Translations under genes and position numbers: made by a program
Shown here: positions 20,030 through 27,942 of the stretch, piece by piece
How the letters are laid out: each line of letters starts with the position of its first letter
How positions within the stretch are numbered: the first letter of the stretch is position 1
From: Streptomyces sp. RPT161
Lineage (GTDB): Bacteria > Actinomycetota > Actinomycetes > Streptomycetales > Streptomycetaceae
DNA length: 64,000 nucleotides
Assembly: GCF_027533845.1 (NCBI RefSeq)
Contig: NZ_JAPZVN010000003.1
Coordinates: forward strand, 558,001 to 622,000
Direction of reading: 5' to 3'
Notes under the pieces: generated by a model
Told to the model about the DNA's origin: nothing
Seen by the model: the letters and a program-made list of their open reading frames with translations, nothing else
Database searches by the model: none

Positions 20030-20530
20030 ATGCCCGTACGACGCCTGAACCACGCGGTGCTCTACGTCCGCGACACCGCCGACGCGGTGGAGTTCTACAC
20101 GAATGTGCTCGGTTTCAAGGTCGACACCGAGATACCCGACCGGGCTGCCTTCCTCAGCGCGCAGGACACCCTCAACGACCATGATCTCGGACTGTTCGCC
20201 GTCGGCGCGCACGCCCCCGGCCCGGAGCAGGGCCGGGTCGGCCTGTACCACCTCGCCTGGGAGGTCGGCACGCTCGGTGAACTCGCCGAGATCGCGGACC
20301 GGTTGACCGAGCGCGACGCCCTGGTCGGTGCCACGGACCACCTGGTGTCCAAGTCGCTGTACGCCAAGGACCCGGACGGCAACGAGTTCGAGGTGATGTG
20401 GCGGGTGCCGCGCGAGGACTGGCCGGGCGCCGAGGAGCCGCACCGGCTGCGCCCGCTCGACCTGCGCGCGGCCCTGGAGCGCTGGGGTCCGGACCGGCTG
20501 ACCGGCGCGGCGGCGGGCTCCGCCACCTGA
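20030..20530 (+). CDS. VOC-family metalloenzyme (catechol 2,3-dioxygenase / glyoxalase fold)
   Basis: The 166-residue protein has paired beta-alpha-beta-beta-beta units. The metal ligands of the vicinal-oxygen-chelate fold can be placed: His8 (MPVRRLNH), a second His in GLYHLAWEV, and Glu in GNEFEVMW near residue 125. That His-His-Glu triad is the arrangement of extradiol dioxygenases. [18 protein letters not shown] is the typical opening. The substrate is unknown. ATG 20030 follows CCAGGAG. It stands alone between divergent tex and convergent neighbours, with its own promoter and an overlapping palindrome suggesting ligand-controlled expression. Confidence 0.85.
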   Translation: MPVRRLNHAVLYVRDTADAVEFYTNVLGFKVDTEIPDRAAFLSAQDTLNDHDLGLFAVGAHAPGPEQGRVGLYHLAWEVGTLGELAEIADRLTERDALVGATDHLVSKSLYAKDPDGNEFEVMWRVPREDWPGAEEPHRLRPLDLRAALERWGPDRLTGAAAGSAT

Positions 20531-20542
20531 TCCGGTGGCCGG

Positions 20543-21199
20543 TCAGTAGCCGACCGCGAACCGCTCGCCGATGTGCCGCGGGTTCTCGATCTCGTCGACC
20601 ACCGCGATCGCGAAGTCCTCGACGGAAATGCGGCTTTCACCCTGGTCGTCGACGACCAGGTCCTCCGACGCGGTGCGGTAGGAGCCGGTGCGCTCACCGG
20701 GTTCGATCGTCGCCGCGGGGCTGACGCTGGTCCACCGCACGTCCTTCACGGTGCGGAAGAAGTCCAGCGCCTCGCCGTGCGCGTGCATGATCTGCAGCAG
20801 GAACGCGGGCAGTCCCGGCGCGTCCCACACGCGTGTACCGTCCGCCCTGCGCAGCGATCCGGCGCCGCCGACCGTGATCAGTCGCGGCGCCTGCGGGCCG
20901 AGCGTGCGCAGGCCGCCGATCAGCGACTCGGCGGCCGGCCTGATGGTGGCGATGTGCCCGGGACCGTTGCCGCTGCCTCCTCCGACCGCGCTCACCACCG
21001 CGTCCTTGCCCTGGGCGGCGGCGGCCACCGTCGTCGGGTCGAGCACATCGCCCTTGGTGACCGACAGCCGGGTGTGCTCGGTGGTGAGTTTGGCCGGGTC
21101 ACGGACCACCGCGGTGACCTCGTGCCCGCGGCTGAGCGCCTCGCGCAGTATGCGGCCACCGAGGGTGCCGGTGGCTCCGAACAGGGCGATGGTCGACAT
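20543..21199 (-). CDS. NAD(P)H-binding atypical short-chain dehydrogenase (NmrA-like)
   Basis: The 218-residue protein has N-terminal Rossmann motif IALFGATGTLGGRILREAL, then AVVRDPAKL, KGDVLDPTTV and VSAVGGG, and an ITVGGAG segment. This is the extended or atypical SDR group of NAD(P)-binding proteins related to NmrA and biliverdin reductase-like YwnB. Catalytic Tyr-Lys of classical SDRs is not evident, so it may be a redox sensor or reductase of unknown substrate. ATG 21199 is preceded by GGAGGAGA. It runs convergent to the VOC gene (12 bp apart) and lies downstream of the oxygenase gene in the same direction. Confidence 0.78.
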   Translation of the reverse strand: MSTIALFGATGTLGGRILREALSRGHEVTAVVRDPAKLTTEHTRLSVTKGDVLDPTTVAAAAQGKDAVVSAVGGGSGNGPGHIATIRPAAESLIGGLRTLGPQAPRLITVGGAGSLRRADGTRVWDAPGLPAFLLQIMHAHGEALDFFRTVKDVRWTSVSPAATIEPGERTGSYRTASEDLVVDDQGESRISVEDFAIAVVDEIENPRHIGERFAVGY

Positions 21200-21296
21200 C
21201 TCGGTTCTCCTCCGCTGTCCCGCCACTGCGCGGGCGCTGTCCGCGTTCGGTCCGGTTCCCAAGGTCCCCCACTTCCGGGCCGGGTGCGAACCGGGG

Positions 21297-22307
21297 TTAC
21301 GCCGTCGCGGGGGCGGCCAGTGCGGCGTGGTGGCGGCGGGCCACACCGGGGTGCGCGCGCAGCCAGCCCTTCAGCTCGTTGCGGCCGTACTCGGCGAACA
21401 GCGGATTGGCCGGGTCCTGGGTGGTGCCCGGTGCCCGCTCGGCGTGCGGGAACGGCAGCGGTTCGATGCGGGCGTCCAGCCGCGGGTTGTAGAAGAACGG
21501 CACGGAGAATCGTTCCTGCGCGGCGGCCGGGCTGACCACCCGGTGGTTGGTGGCCTTCAGATAGCCATTGGTGGCCACCTCCAGCAGCTCGCCGAGGTTC
21601 ACCACGAACGCGCCGGGCAGCGGCGGTACGTCGTGGAAGACTCCGTCCTCCCGCTCGACCTGGAGGCCGCCGATGTCGTCCTGGAGCAGCAGGGTGAGGA
21701 ACCCGTAGTCCTTGTGCGCGCCCACACCCTGGTCGGCGCCGTCGGGCGCGCGGCCCGGGTAGCGGACGATCTTCAGATGCAGATGGGGGTGGTCGGCGAA
21801 GGCGTCGTCGTAGAAGTCTGCGGGGGCGCCGATGGCGGTGAGCAACTCCCTCAGCAGCCGGCCCGCGACCGCGCTCAGCCGGTCGATCCAGGCCAGGGCC
21901 GTATCGCGCAGTTCGGGCAGGGCGGCGGGCCACTGGTTGGGGCCCTCCAGCCACCAGTAGGCGGGCTCGCGGGGGCCGGGGACGCGCGCGGCGCGTTCGG
22001 CGCCGATGTCGAGCTGGTCGCGCCAGTCGGGGCTGCCGCCGGTGCGCTCGTCGCCGATGCGGGTGTAGCCGCGAAAGTGCGGGGAGTTGAGGTTGGAGAT
22101 GGCGAACCGCTCGCTCTCCGGCAGCGCGAAGAACGCCCGTACCACGGAGTTGAGCGCGGCGGTCTCGGCGGACGTGATGCCGTGGCCGACGAGTTGGAAG
22201 AAGCCGACGTCGTGCGCGGCCGAGTGGAGTTCGGCGTGCAGTCGGGCACGCGCGGCGGGGCCGCCGGAGGCGGCGGACAGGTCGATGACCGGAAGCTGAT
22301 GCGACAT
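21297..22307 (-). CDS. 2-oxoglutarate/Fe(II)-type oxygenase of the isopenicillin N synthase family
   Basis: The 336-residue protein has the N-terminal DIOX_N segment (LPVIDLSAA, AAHDVGFFQLVGHGI). The C-terminal Fe(II) facial triad is His and Asp in GAHKDYGFLTLLLQD with the distal His in KATNHRVVSP, and an RFSVPFFYNP segment gives the Arg/Ser pair that binds the co-substrate carboxylate. Family members oxidise diverse small molecules, and many need 2-oxoglutarate. A cysteine-type leader peptide lies 122 bp upstream on the same strand. That hints that expression responds to cysteine or sulfur status, an unusual context for this family. The true substrate is unknown. Confidence 0.85.
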   Translation of the reverse strand: MSHQLPVIDLSAASGGPAARARLHAELHSAAHDVGFFQLVGHGITSAETAALNSVVRAFFALPESERFAISNLNSPHFRGYTRIGDERTGGSPDWRDQLDIGAERAARVPGPREPAYWWLEGPNQWPAALPELRDTALAWIDRLSAVAGRLLRELLTAIGAPADFYDDAFADHPHLHLKIVRYPGRAPDGADQGVGAHKDYGFLTLLLQDDIGGLQVEREDGVFHDVPPLPGAFVVNLGELLEVATNGYLKATNHRVVSPAAAQERFSVPFFYNPRLDARIEPLPFPHAERAPGTTQDPANPLFAEYGRNELKGWLRAHPGVARRHHAALAAPATA

Positions 22308-22429
22308 GGGTGTGGTCCGCAGGGTGAGGTCCGGACACGCCCCGGCGGTGGCCGGGCACGCCGCGAGCGGGCCGGGGTACGGCGGGATCGCGGAGCCGGA
22401 GAGGCGACTGGAGAGGGGAAGCCGTGGGA

Positions 22430-22504
22430 TCAGCCGCTGCGGCGACAGGACATGCTCGTGACGCGGACGAAGTCCACGTGGCGACGGCGTACGAGCGCGA
22501 GCAT
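22430..22504 (-). CDS. Cysteine-type leader peptide (putative attenuator ORF)
   Basis: The 24-codon ORF ATG 22504 to TGA 22430 encodes a peptide with the core LVRRRHVDFVRVTS followed by MSCRRSG. The RRHVD...R..S..C pattern is the recurrent actinomycete leader peptide found before sulfur and cysteine metabolism genes. The single Cys codon lies near the end, where ribosome stalling could signal low charged Cys-tRNA. TATGCT stands six bases before the ATG with no ribosome site at useful distance, so the message is probably leaderless. The gene it would control is the isopenicillin-N-synthase-like oxygenase. A small stem (22341-22356) lies in the gap. Confidence 0.75.
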   Translation of the reverse strand: MLALVRRRHVDFVRVTSMSCRRSG

Positions 22505-22656
22505 GCGGGCAGCATACCTCGCTGATCCGCAGGCCGGGTCACGGTGGTTCGGACCGCCGGACGCCGCCGCGGCGCAGGGTTGCCACCGCCGCGACGGCGA
22601 GTACCCCGCGGCGGAGCCCGGCGGTGCCGAACCGGTCCGCTCCCCGGCGAAGTGGA

Positions 22657-24648
22657 CTACGGCAGGCGCGACATCCGGGGCGCTCCCCGGACCCCGGACA
22701 GGGTCCGCCCCACCGGATGCGTCACCGGGCCGGGGCCGACCGCCCGTATCAGCGCCGGGTAGCCGCCGACCAGCGGAAGGTCGGCCGAGGAGTGCGCGAG
22801 GTCGACGCTGACGGTCGGAGTGGTGTCGGGCGCGACGATGAGCCCGTTGTCGGTACCGGCGACGATCAGGGCCAGCCGGTGCCCGGCCGGGACGACGTGG
22901 TCGCTGGCGGCCAGCCGCAGTGTGATGGTGTACGGCTGGCCCGGGGTGAGCGGCACGCCGTGCAGCGACGGGGCGTAGTGGCCGAGGTCGGCCCAACCGC
23001 GGCTGAACACCGTGAAGTTGACGTTGGTGGTGTCCGCGGCGGTGTCGTAGAAGCAGGCACTGTCACCGGAAGTGCTCTCGCCCCAGCACGACTTGGTGTT
23101 CAGGGTGGTGATGCCCTCGCCGTCGCCGCCGTAGTTGCGGATGGTGGCGGGCCCCAGGTCGACCAGTACAGCGGACAGATGGGCGCTGGTGGTGGAGGAG
23201 GTCGCGGTGAGCGTCACCGTACCGCTGCCGGACAGCCGCAGGTCCCGCTTGAGCACCCCGGTGGTGAAGGCGACCTTGTCGTTGTTGGCCTGGTCGACCT
23301 GCGCCGACCAGTCGGTCTCGCTCTGCGACGGGTCGTCGGTGTACGTCTCGGTGCTGCCCGCCGCGGGGGGCGCGACTCCGAGCGTGCCCAGTCCGTTGCC
23401 GCTGCCCGGGTCCAGCTGGACCTCGGTGGCCGCGGTGCCGGGGGCGGGCCATACGGCGTCGGTGGTCCAGTGGTCGGGGGTGCGCTCGATGTCGGCCATG
23501 GGGGCGCGGTCGATGCCGTTGTCGACGCCCATCAGGTAGTGGTCGAACCACTGGTGCAGGGTGTCCACCCAGGCCGAGCGGCGGTAGTCGAACGGATCGA
23601 CATGGCCGGTCTGGGAGAGCCAGACCTTGCGCTGTACGCCGTGCGCGGCGAGCGCGTCCCACCACTGGCCGAAGTTCTTGGTGCGGACGTTGAGGTCCTC
23701 CATGCCGTGCACCAGGAAGACGCTGGCCTTGACCTTGGCGGCGTCCGCCGCGTAGTCGCGCTGCTGCCAGGCGCTCGTCCAGTCGCCGTCGCGCGGGGCG
23801 CCGTCGCGCAGCCGCTGCTGCTCGGCGGAGCAGTTGGCCTGCGCGTTCCGGCTCTCCACGTCACCGGCGAGGGCGTCGGGGCCACCGTCGTAGAGGGCGG
23901 CGCCCTGGGCGAAGTAGTAGTCGTACCAGGAGCTGATGGCGCTGATCGGCACCACGGTCTTCAGGCCCGCGACGCCGGTGGCCGCCACCCCGTTGGCGAT
24001 GGTGCCGTCCCAGCTCTTGCCGATCATGCCGACCGAGCCGTTGGCCCAGCTCGCCGTGGCGGCCTGGCCTCCGGTGCGCGAGCTGTAGCCCTTCGCGCGG
24101 CCGTTGAGCCAGTCGATGACCGCCTTGGCGGAGGTGATGTCGGACGGTCCGCCGACGTCCACACAGCCGTCGGAGCGGTTGGTGCCCGCGAGGTCGACCA
24201 GGACGACGGCATAGCCGCGTGGTACGAAGTAGTTGTCGTAGTAGAGCGGGAACTGGACCGGTTTCCCGTTCTTGTCGTAGGTCTTGACCTGGTTCTCGTT
24301 GCCGCGCCCGCAGCAGGAGTAGTACGGGCTGGCGTCCATGATGACCGGGACCTTCTGCCCGGCCGCCGCCGGTTCACGGGGCCGGATGATGTCGGCGGCC
24401 ACCCGGTCGCGCTTGCCGTTGCCCTCGCCGTCCAGGCCGGTGTCGACCCAGACGGACTCCCGGATGGCGTTGGCGTACGAGTAGACGGGTTGCGTCGGTC
24501 CGGTTCTGGGTCGGCCGTGCGCCATGGCCGGCGCGGTGAACGCGGCGACCAGGGCGGTGACGACGACCGCCACGACCGCTATGGATGGGATGCGGAATCT
24601 CCGCGCAAGTGACAGCACGGGCCGCACGGTACCGCCTGTCATTGCCAT
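22657..24648 (-). CDS. Secreted Xaa-Pro dipeptidyl-peptidase (family S15)
   Basis: The product of about 663 residues has an N-terminal basic segment (VLSLARRFRIPS), a hydrophobic stretch and an APAMAHG cleavage-like site, so it is exported. The alpha/beta-hydrolase catalytic residues are visible: Ser in GMIGKSWDGTIANG, Asp in HGMEDLNV and His in QTGHVDP, followed by a C-terminal beta-jelly-roll of the X-Pro/cocaine-esterase family. It removes X-Pro dipeptides from peptides. The start is uncertain: ATG 24648 or 24642 has no ribosome site, while GTG 24627 follows AGGCGG. The 3' end is followed by the leader-peptide region. Confidence 0.88.
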   Translation of the reverse strand: MAMTGGTVRPVLSLARRFRIPSIAVVAVVVTALVAAFTAPAMAHGRPRTGPTQPVYSYANAIRESVWVDTGLDGEGNGKRDRVAADIIRPREPAAAGQKVPVIMDASPYYSCCGRGNENQVKTYDKNGKPVQFPLYYDNYFVPRGYAVVLVDLAGTNRSDGCVDVGGPSDITSAKAVIDWLNGRAKGYSSRTGGQAATASWANGSVGMIGKSWDGTIANGVAATGVAGLKTVVPISAISSWYDYYFAQGAALYDGGPDALAGDVESRNAQANCSAEQQRLRDGAPRDGDWTSAWQQRDYAADAAKVKASVFLVHGMEDLNVRTKNFGQWWDALAAHGVQRKVWLSQTGHVDPFDYRRSAWVDTLHQWFDHYLMGVDNGIDRAPMADIERTPDHWTTDAVWPAPGTAATEVQLDPGSGNGLGTLGVAPPAAGSTETYTDDPSQSETDWSAQVDQANNDKVAFTTGVLKRDLRLSGSGTVTLTATSSTTSAHLSAVLVDLGPATIRNYGGDGEGITTLNTKSCWGESTSGDSACFYDTAADTTNVNFTVFSRGWADLGHYAPSLHGVPLTPGQPYTITLRLAASDHVVPAGHRLALIVAGTDNGLIVAPDTTPTVSVDLAHSSADLPLVGGYPALIRAVGPGPVTHPVGRTLSGVRGAPRMSRLP

Positions 24649-24755
24649 GACAAATAGCATTTGCGAAAACTTATTCGGGAGACACCGGACCTGCCCCCCG
24701 AAAGGCGGTATTGAGCGGTGTCCGGAAGGCGAAGGCTGTACACAATGTTTCAGTG

Positions 24756-25508
24756 ATGTCCATTGATCGCCGCAGCGTTCTGGCCGCGGCCGCCGCCGCG
24801 CTGACCGCCGGATGCGCGGGCGGCCGGCCGCCCGCCTCATCACCCCGGGCGGCGGCCCCGTCCAGCGCCGCCCCGTCACGCACCCCCGGCGCGCCGCTGC
24901 CCGCCGGGCTGCCGGACCAGATCAGCCACGGCCCGCGGGACCGCCAGATGGTGGCGCTCACCTTCCACGGCCAGGGTGAACCCCGGCTCGTCGAGGGGCT
25001 GTTGGGCGAGGTGGAGCGGGCCGGGGCACGGATCACCGTGCTGGCGGTGGGCAGTTGGCTGGACGTCTATCCGCGAATGGCCCGCCGGGTACTGGACGGC
25101 GGCCACGAACTCGGCAACCACACCCAGAACCACCGCGGCATCTCGGCCATGCCCGCGGACCGGGCGTCGGCCGAGATCACCCAGTGCGCCGAGCGGCTGC
25201 GCAGGTTGACCGGTGACATCGGCCGCTGGTTCCGGCCCTCACAGGCCCAGTACGCCACGCCACTGGTCCAGCGATTGGCCCGCGCCGCGGGGTACCGCCA
25301 TGTCCTGTCGTACGACGTGGACTCCCTTGACTACACCGACCCCGGCGCCGAGGCGGTGCGCCGTACCGTACTCGCCCAGGCGCGGCCCGGGTCGGTGGTG
25401 AGCTTGCACTTCGGGCACGCGGGCACGGTCGAAGCGCTGCCCGCTCTCCTCGACGGCCTCAAGCAGCGCGGTCTGCGCGCGGTGACCACCTCGGAGTTGC
25501 TGACCTGA
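24756..25508 (+). CDS. NodB-like polysaccharide deacetylase lipoprotein with altered catalytic motif
   Basis: The 250-residue protein has a twin-arginine lipoprotein signal (DRRSVLAAAAAALTAGC, Cys20 as lipid anchor), then a Ser/Ala/Pro linker and the deacetylase fold. Motif 2 (GNHTQNH, His122 and His126) and later motifs (RPSQAQY, SLHFGH) are present. Motif 1, normally TFDDG with catalytic base and metal-ligand Asp, reads TFHGQG (residues 69-74). So either metal binding differs or it is a non-catalytic glycan binder. The start lacks a ribosome site and may be leaderless. The stop overlaps the next gene (TGATG), so the two lipoproteins are translationally coupled. Confidence 0.82.
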   Translation: MSIDRRSVLAAAAAALTAGCAGGRPPASSPRAAAPSSAAPSRTPGAPLPAGLPDQISHGPRDRQMVALTFHGQGEPRLVEGLLGEVERAGARITVLAVGSWLDVYPRMARRVLDGGHELGNHTQNHRGISAMPADRASAEITQCAERLRRLTGDIGRWFRPSQAQYATPLVQRLARAAGYRHVLSYDVDSLDYTDPGAEAVRRTVLAQARPGSVVSLHFGHAGTVEALPALLDGLKQRGLRAVTTSELLT

Positions 25509-26698
25509 TGCGTGCCATACCCCGTACCCCGCTGCACACGGCGCTGCTGGCCGTCGTGTGCGTACTCGTCGCCGTCGGCTGCTCGTCGCTGAGCAGCCGC
25601 CACAACACCCCGTCCCGCCCGAGGAGTTCGACCTCGCCGGGGGCGGGCACCATGGGCGTGGCGTTCGACGGACTGCCGGGCATGCCGCCCCCACTCGATC
25701 CGCACGACCTCTACGCGGCCGACCGGCCGGGCGCGCTCTCCGCCGCCGTGCGGAACTTCCCGAACCTCATATACGTGCCGAACACGATATCCAACACGGT
25801 GTCGATCATAGATCCGGCGACCGACAAGGTGATCCGGACGATACGGGTGGGCCGCCAGCCGCAGCACGTCGTCCCGTCCTGGGACCTCAAGACGCTGTGG
25901 GTCAACAACGACCTGGGCAACTCGCTCACCCCGATCGACCCGGCGACCGGCAAGGTGGGCAAGCCGGTCGACGTGCACGACCCGTACAACCTCTACTTCA
26001 CGCCGGACGGCAAGCACGCGGTGGTGATGGCCTCCCAGGACCGGCAGCTGGTCTTCCGGGACGCCCACACCATGGCCGTCGACAAGGCGGTGCCGGTCTC
26101 CTGCGGCGGGGTCAACCACGCCGACTTCTCGCCGGACGGCAAGTACTTCATCGTCTCGTGTGAGTTCTCCGGTGAACTCCTGAAGGTCGACACCGCCGCG
26201 ATGAAGGTGGTGGGCCAGCAACGTCTGGCGTACCAGGGCTCGATGCCGCAGGACGTGAAGCTCTCGCCGGACGGAAGGACCTTCTACATAGCGGACATGT
26301 CCGCGGACGGGGTGTGGGTGCTCAACGGCGACACCTTCGCCGCGCCCACCCTGCTGAAGACCGGCAGGGGCGCGCACGGCACCTACGTCAGCCGGGACTC
26401 CAGGTATCTCTACGTCTCCAACCGGGGTGAAGGCTCCATCTCCGTGCTGGAGTTCGCCACCGGCAAGCTGGTGAACAAGTGGTGGCTGCCCGGCGGCGGC
26501 AGCCCCGACATGGGCGGCGTCTCCACGGACGGCAACATCCTGTGGCTGTCCGGGCGTTACAACTCCGAGGTGTACAAGATCGACACCCGCTCCGGGAAGC
26601 TGATCGACCGGATCCCGGTCGGCGCCGGCCCGCACGGCCTGTGTGTGTATCCGCAGCCCGGCCGGTACTCGCTCGGCCACACCGGGATCTTCCGCTGA
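25508..26698 (+). CDS. YncE-like beta-propeller lipoprotein
   Basis: The 396-residue protein has lipoprotein signal LLAVVCVLVAVGCSS, a Ser/Pro linker, then seven repeating beta-propeller blades. These are recognisable by recurring LSPDGRTFYIAD, FTPDGKHAVVM, SRDSRYLYVSN and STDGNILWLSG motifs. The family (YncE/YVTN repeats) forms extracellular seven-bladed propellers, often without known activity. It overlaps the deacetylase stop by one base, so the two are an operon and probably form a surface complex, the propeller perhaps binding polymer or protein. A strong stem-loop terminates the transcript 15 bp downstream. Confidence 0.85.
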   Translation: MRAIPRTPLHTALLAVVCVLVAVGCSSLSSRHNTPSRPRSSTSPGAGTMGVAFDGLPGMPPPLDPHDLYAADRPGALSAAVRNFPNLIYVPNTISNTVSIIDPATDKVIRTIRVGRQPQHVVPSWDLKTLWVNNDLGNSLTPIDPATGKVGKPVDVHDPYNLYFTPDGKHAVVMASQDRQLVFRDAHTMAVDKAVPVSCGGVNHADFSPDGKYFIVSCEFSGELLKVDTAAMKVVGQQRLAYQGSMPQDVKLSPDGRTFYIADMSADGVWVLNGDTFAAPTLLKTGRGAHGTYVSRDSRYLYVSNRGEGSISVLEFATGKLVNKWWLPGGGSPDMGGVSTDGNILWLSGRYNSEVYKIDTRSGKLIDRIPVGAGPHGLCVYPQPGRYSLGHTGIFR

Positions 26699-26712
26699 GG
26701 GATGACACAGGA

Positions 26713-26744
26713 AGCCGCGCGGTGCCCGCTGGCGCCGCGCGGCT
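26713..26744. terminator. Terminator between propeller and His-rich genes
   Basis: AGCCGCGCGG (26713-26722) pairs perfectly with CCGCGCGGCT (26735-26744) over a 12-base loop. It lies between convergent stops at 26698 and 26770 and can serve both strands. Confidence 0.8.
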
Positions 26745-26769
26745 CGGGTGTACCGTATCCGACCGGGTG

Positions 26770-27060
26770 TCATCGCTTGAAGTGCATGTCGCGGTGCGTG
26801 TCCATCCGCTCGTGACGCATCACACCGGTGTGGTACGAGGTGTGACGACGCAGGTGCGTGTGACGGTAGTGGCTGTGGTGGCGGTGGTGACGCGAAAGCC
26901 TGGCCTCATGCCCCTTGGTGAGGTGCTTTCCGTGGTGGTGCTGGGCGCTGCCGACCGAGGGAGCGGCGGAGGCGCCGCCCGCCGCGAGCAGCAGAGCGGC
27001 GGCGCCGCCAACCAGTACCCAGGCGCCGCGAACGGCCGACGACGTCGTAAGGGACTTCAT
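26770..27060 (-). CDS. Small secreted histidine-rich protein
   Basis: The 96-residue protein has a clear Sec signal (MKSLTTSSAVRG, hydrophobic core, AAGGASAAP cleavage site). The mature part of about 60 residues has 17 His, in clusters such as QHHHGKH and RHHRHHSHYRH, with many Arg and no Cys. ATG 27060 has TTGGAGGC eight bases upstream, so it is a genuine gene. His clusters of this kind bind Zn, Ni or Cu, so it could be an extracellular metal buffer. Function is inferred from composition. It is transcribed alone, convergent to the propeller gene. I do not recognise a named family. Confidence 0.8.
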   Translation of the reverse strand: MKSLTTSSAVRGAWVLVGGAAALLLAAGGASAAPSVGSAQHHHGKHLTKGHEARLSRHHRHHSHYRHTHLRRHTSYHTGVMRHERMDTHRDMHFKR

Positions 27061-27347
27061 GGTGTGTTGCCTCCAAGAGCGTTGAGAACGGGCCCCGACA
27101 ACGAGCTGTGACACATCGGGCTCGGGCTCTGCCCAACGACCCAGGTAGCAAAGGGTATGGAGACGGTTACCGAATTTTGCCATTTATTGGGGAATTCCGG
27201 TCATCTGTGTCAGATGCTGCTAGATGCCGCCTTACGCCGACAGCAGGAGGGACCTTCGTCCCGGTTGGCGATCGGACGAACTGGGAGAATCGACCAGAGC
27301 GGCCATCTCGGGACGCCGCCCGCCAGGATCGTACGAAGGAGAGCCGG
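27061..27347. other. Divergent intergenic region with palindromes, locally AT-richer
   Basis: This 287-bp stretch holds no convincing gene. Bases 27165-27200 are markedly AT-richer than the surroundings and include GGAATTCC (27191-27198). The perfect palindrome CATCTG-TGT-CAGATG spans 27202-27216. These are probably the promoters and operators of the His-rich gene (minus strand) and the membrane-protein gene (plus strand). Confidence 0.4.
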
Positions 27348-27791
27348 ATGACCGCCCGCCCGCCGCGCCGCAGCCCGTGGCACGCGCCGGCCCGCTGCTG
27401 GCCCGCCCGGCTCCGGGCGCGCCGCGCCGCGTGGCTGGCGCTCGCCGTGGTGCCCGCGTTCGGCATGCTGCCGGTGACCTGCTGGCTGGGGATGCACGGG
27501 CCGGTCGGGCGGGCGTGCAAGGTGGGCGTGGTCTGCCTGTTGTACCTGGCGGGCGTGGTGCTCCACGCGCGGACGCTGAGCGGGCAACGGGGACGCGTGG
27601 CGTCGGCCGGGTTCCACGGTGCGGCGTATGTGGGCGCCACGCTGCTGGAGCCGTGGCTGGTCATTCCGTTCGGCCTGTACCTGGCCCGGGCGATGGTGCT
27701 GCCGACCCGGGCGCTGTCGCTTCGGGCGGTCGGCGGGATCGAGGCGACGGGTGCGGCGGTGCTGGGGGCGACGCTGCTGCTGGCGGTGTAG
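27348..27791 (+). CDS. Hypothetical integral membrane protein
   Basis: The 147-residue protein has a strongly basic N-terminus (about 30 residues, many Arg and Pro) followed by three or four hydrophobic segments, beginning AAWLALAVVPAFGMLPV, VGVVCLLYLAGVVL and PWLVIPFGLYLARAMVL. The start ATG 27348 follows GAAGGAGAGCC. I recognise no functional motif. It lies 151 bp ahead of the histidine kinase in the same direction and might share regulation with it. The Arg-rich cytoplasmic tail suggests an inner-membrane topology with the N-terminus inside. Confidence 0.65.
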   Translation: MTARPPRRSPWHAPARCWPARLRARRAAWLALAVVPAFGMLPVTCWLGMHGPVGRACKVGVVCLLYLAGVVLHARTLSGQRGRVASAGFHGAAYVGATLLEPWLVIPFGLYLARAMVLPTRALSLRAVGGIEATGAAVLGATLLLAV

Positions 27792-27942
27792 GGGCCGGGC
27801 ACGCCCGGGAAATAGTTGAACGGTCTCATACTTTCGGCCAACGCCAAGTGGCCGGACAGCCGAGGCGCGCGGGCTGATCCACTTCCTACCGTGAGGTGGT
27901 CGCAGGAGTCGTCCCCCCACCGCACCACGAGGCGATCGGTAG

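Noticed and set aside
24627-24648. Choosing one definite start for the S15 peptidase
   Set aside because: ATG 24648, ATG 24642 and GTG 24627 all keep the signal sequence. Only the GTG has a plausible ribosome site, so the start is left open.
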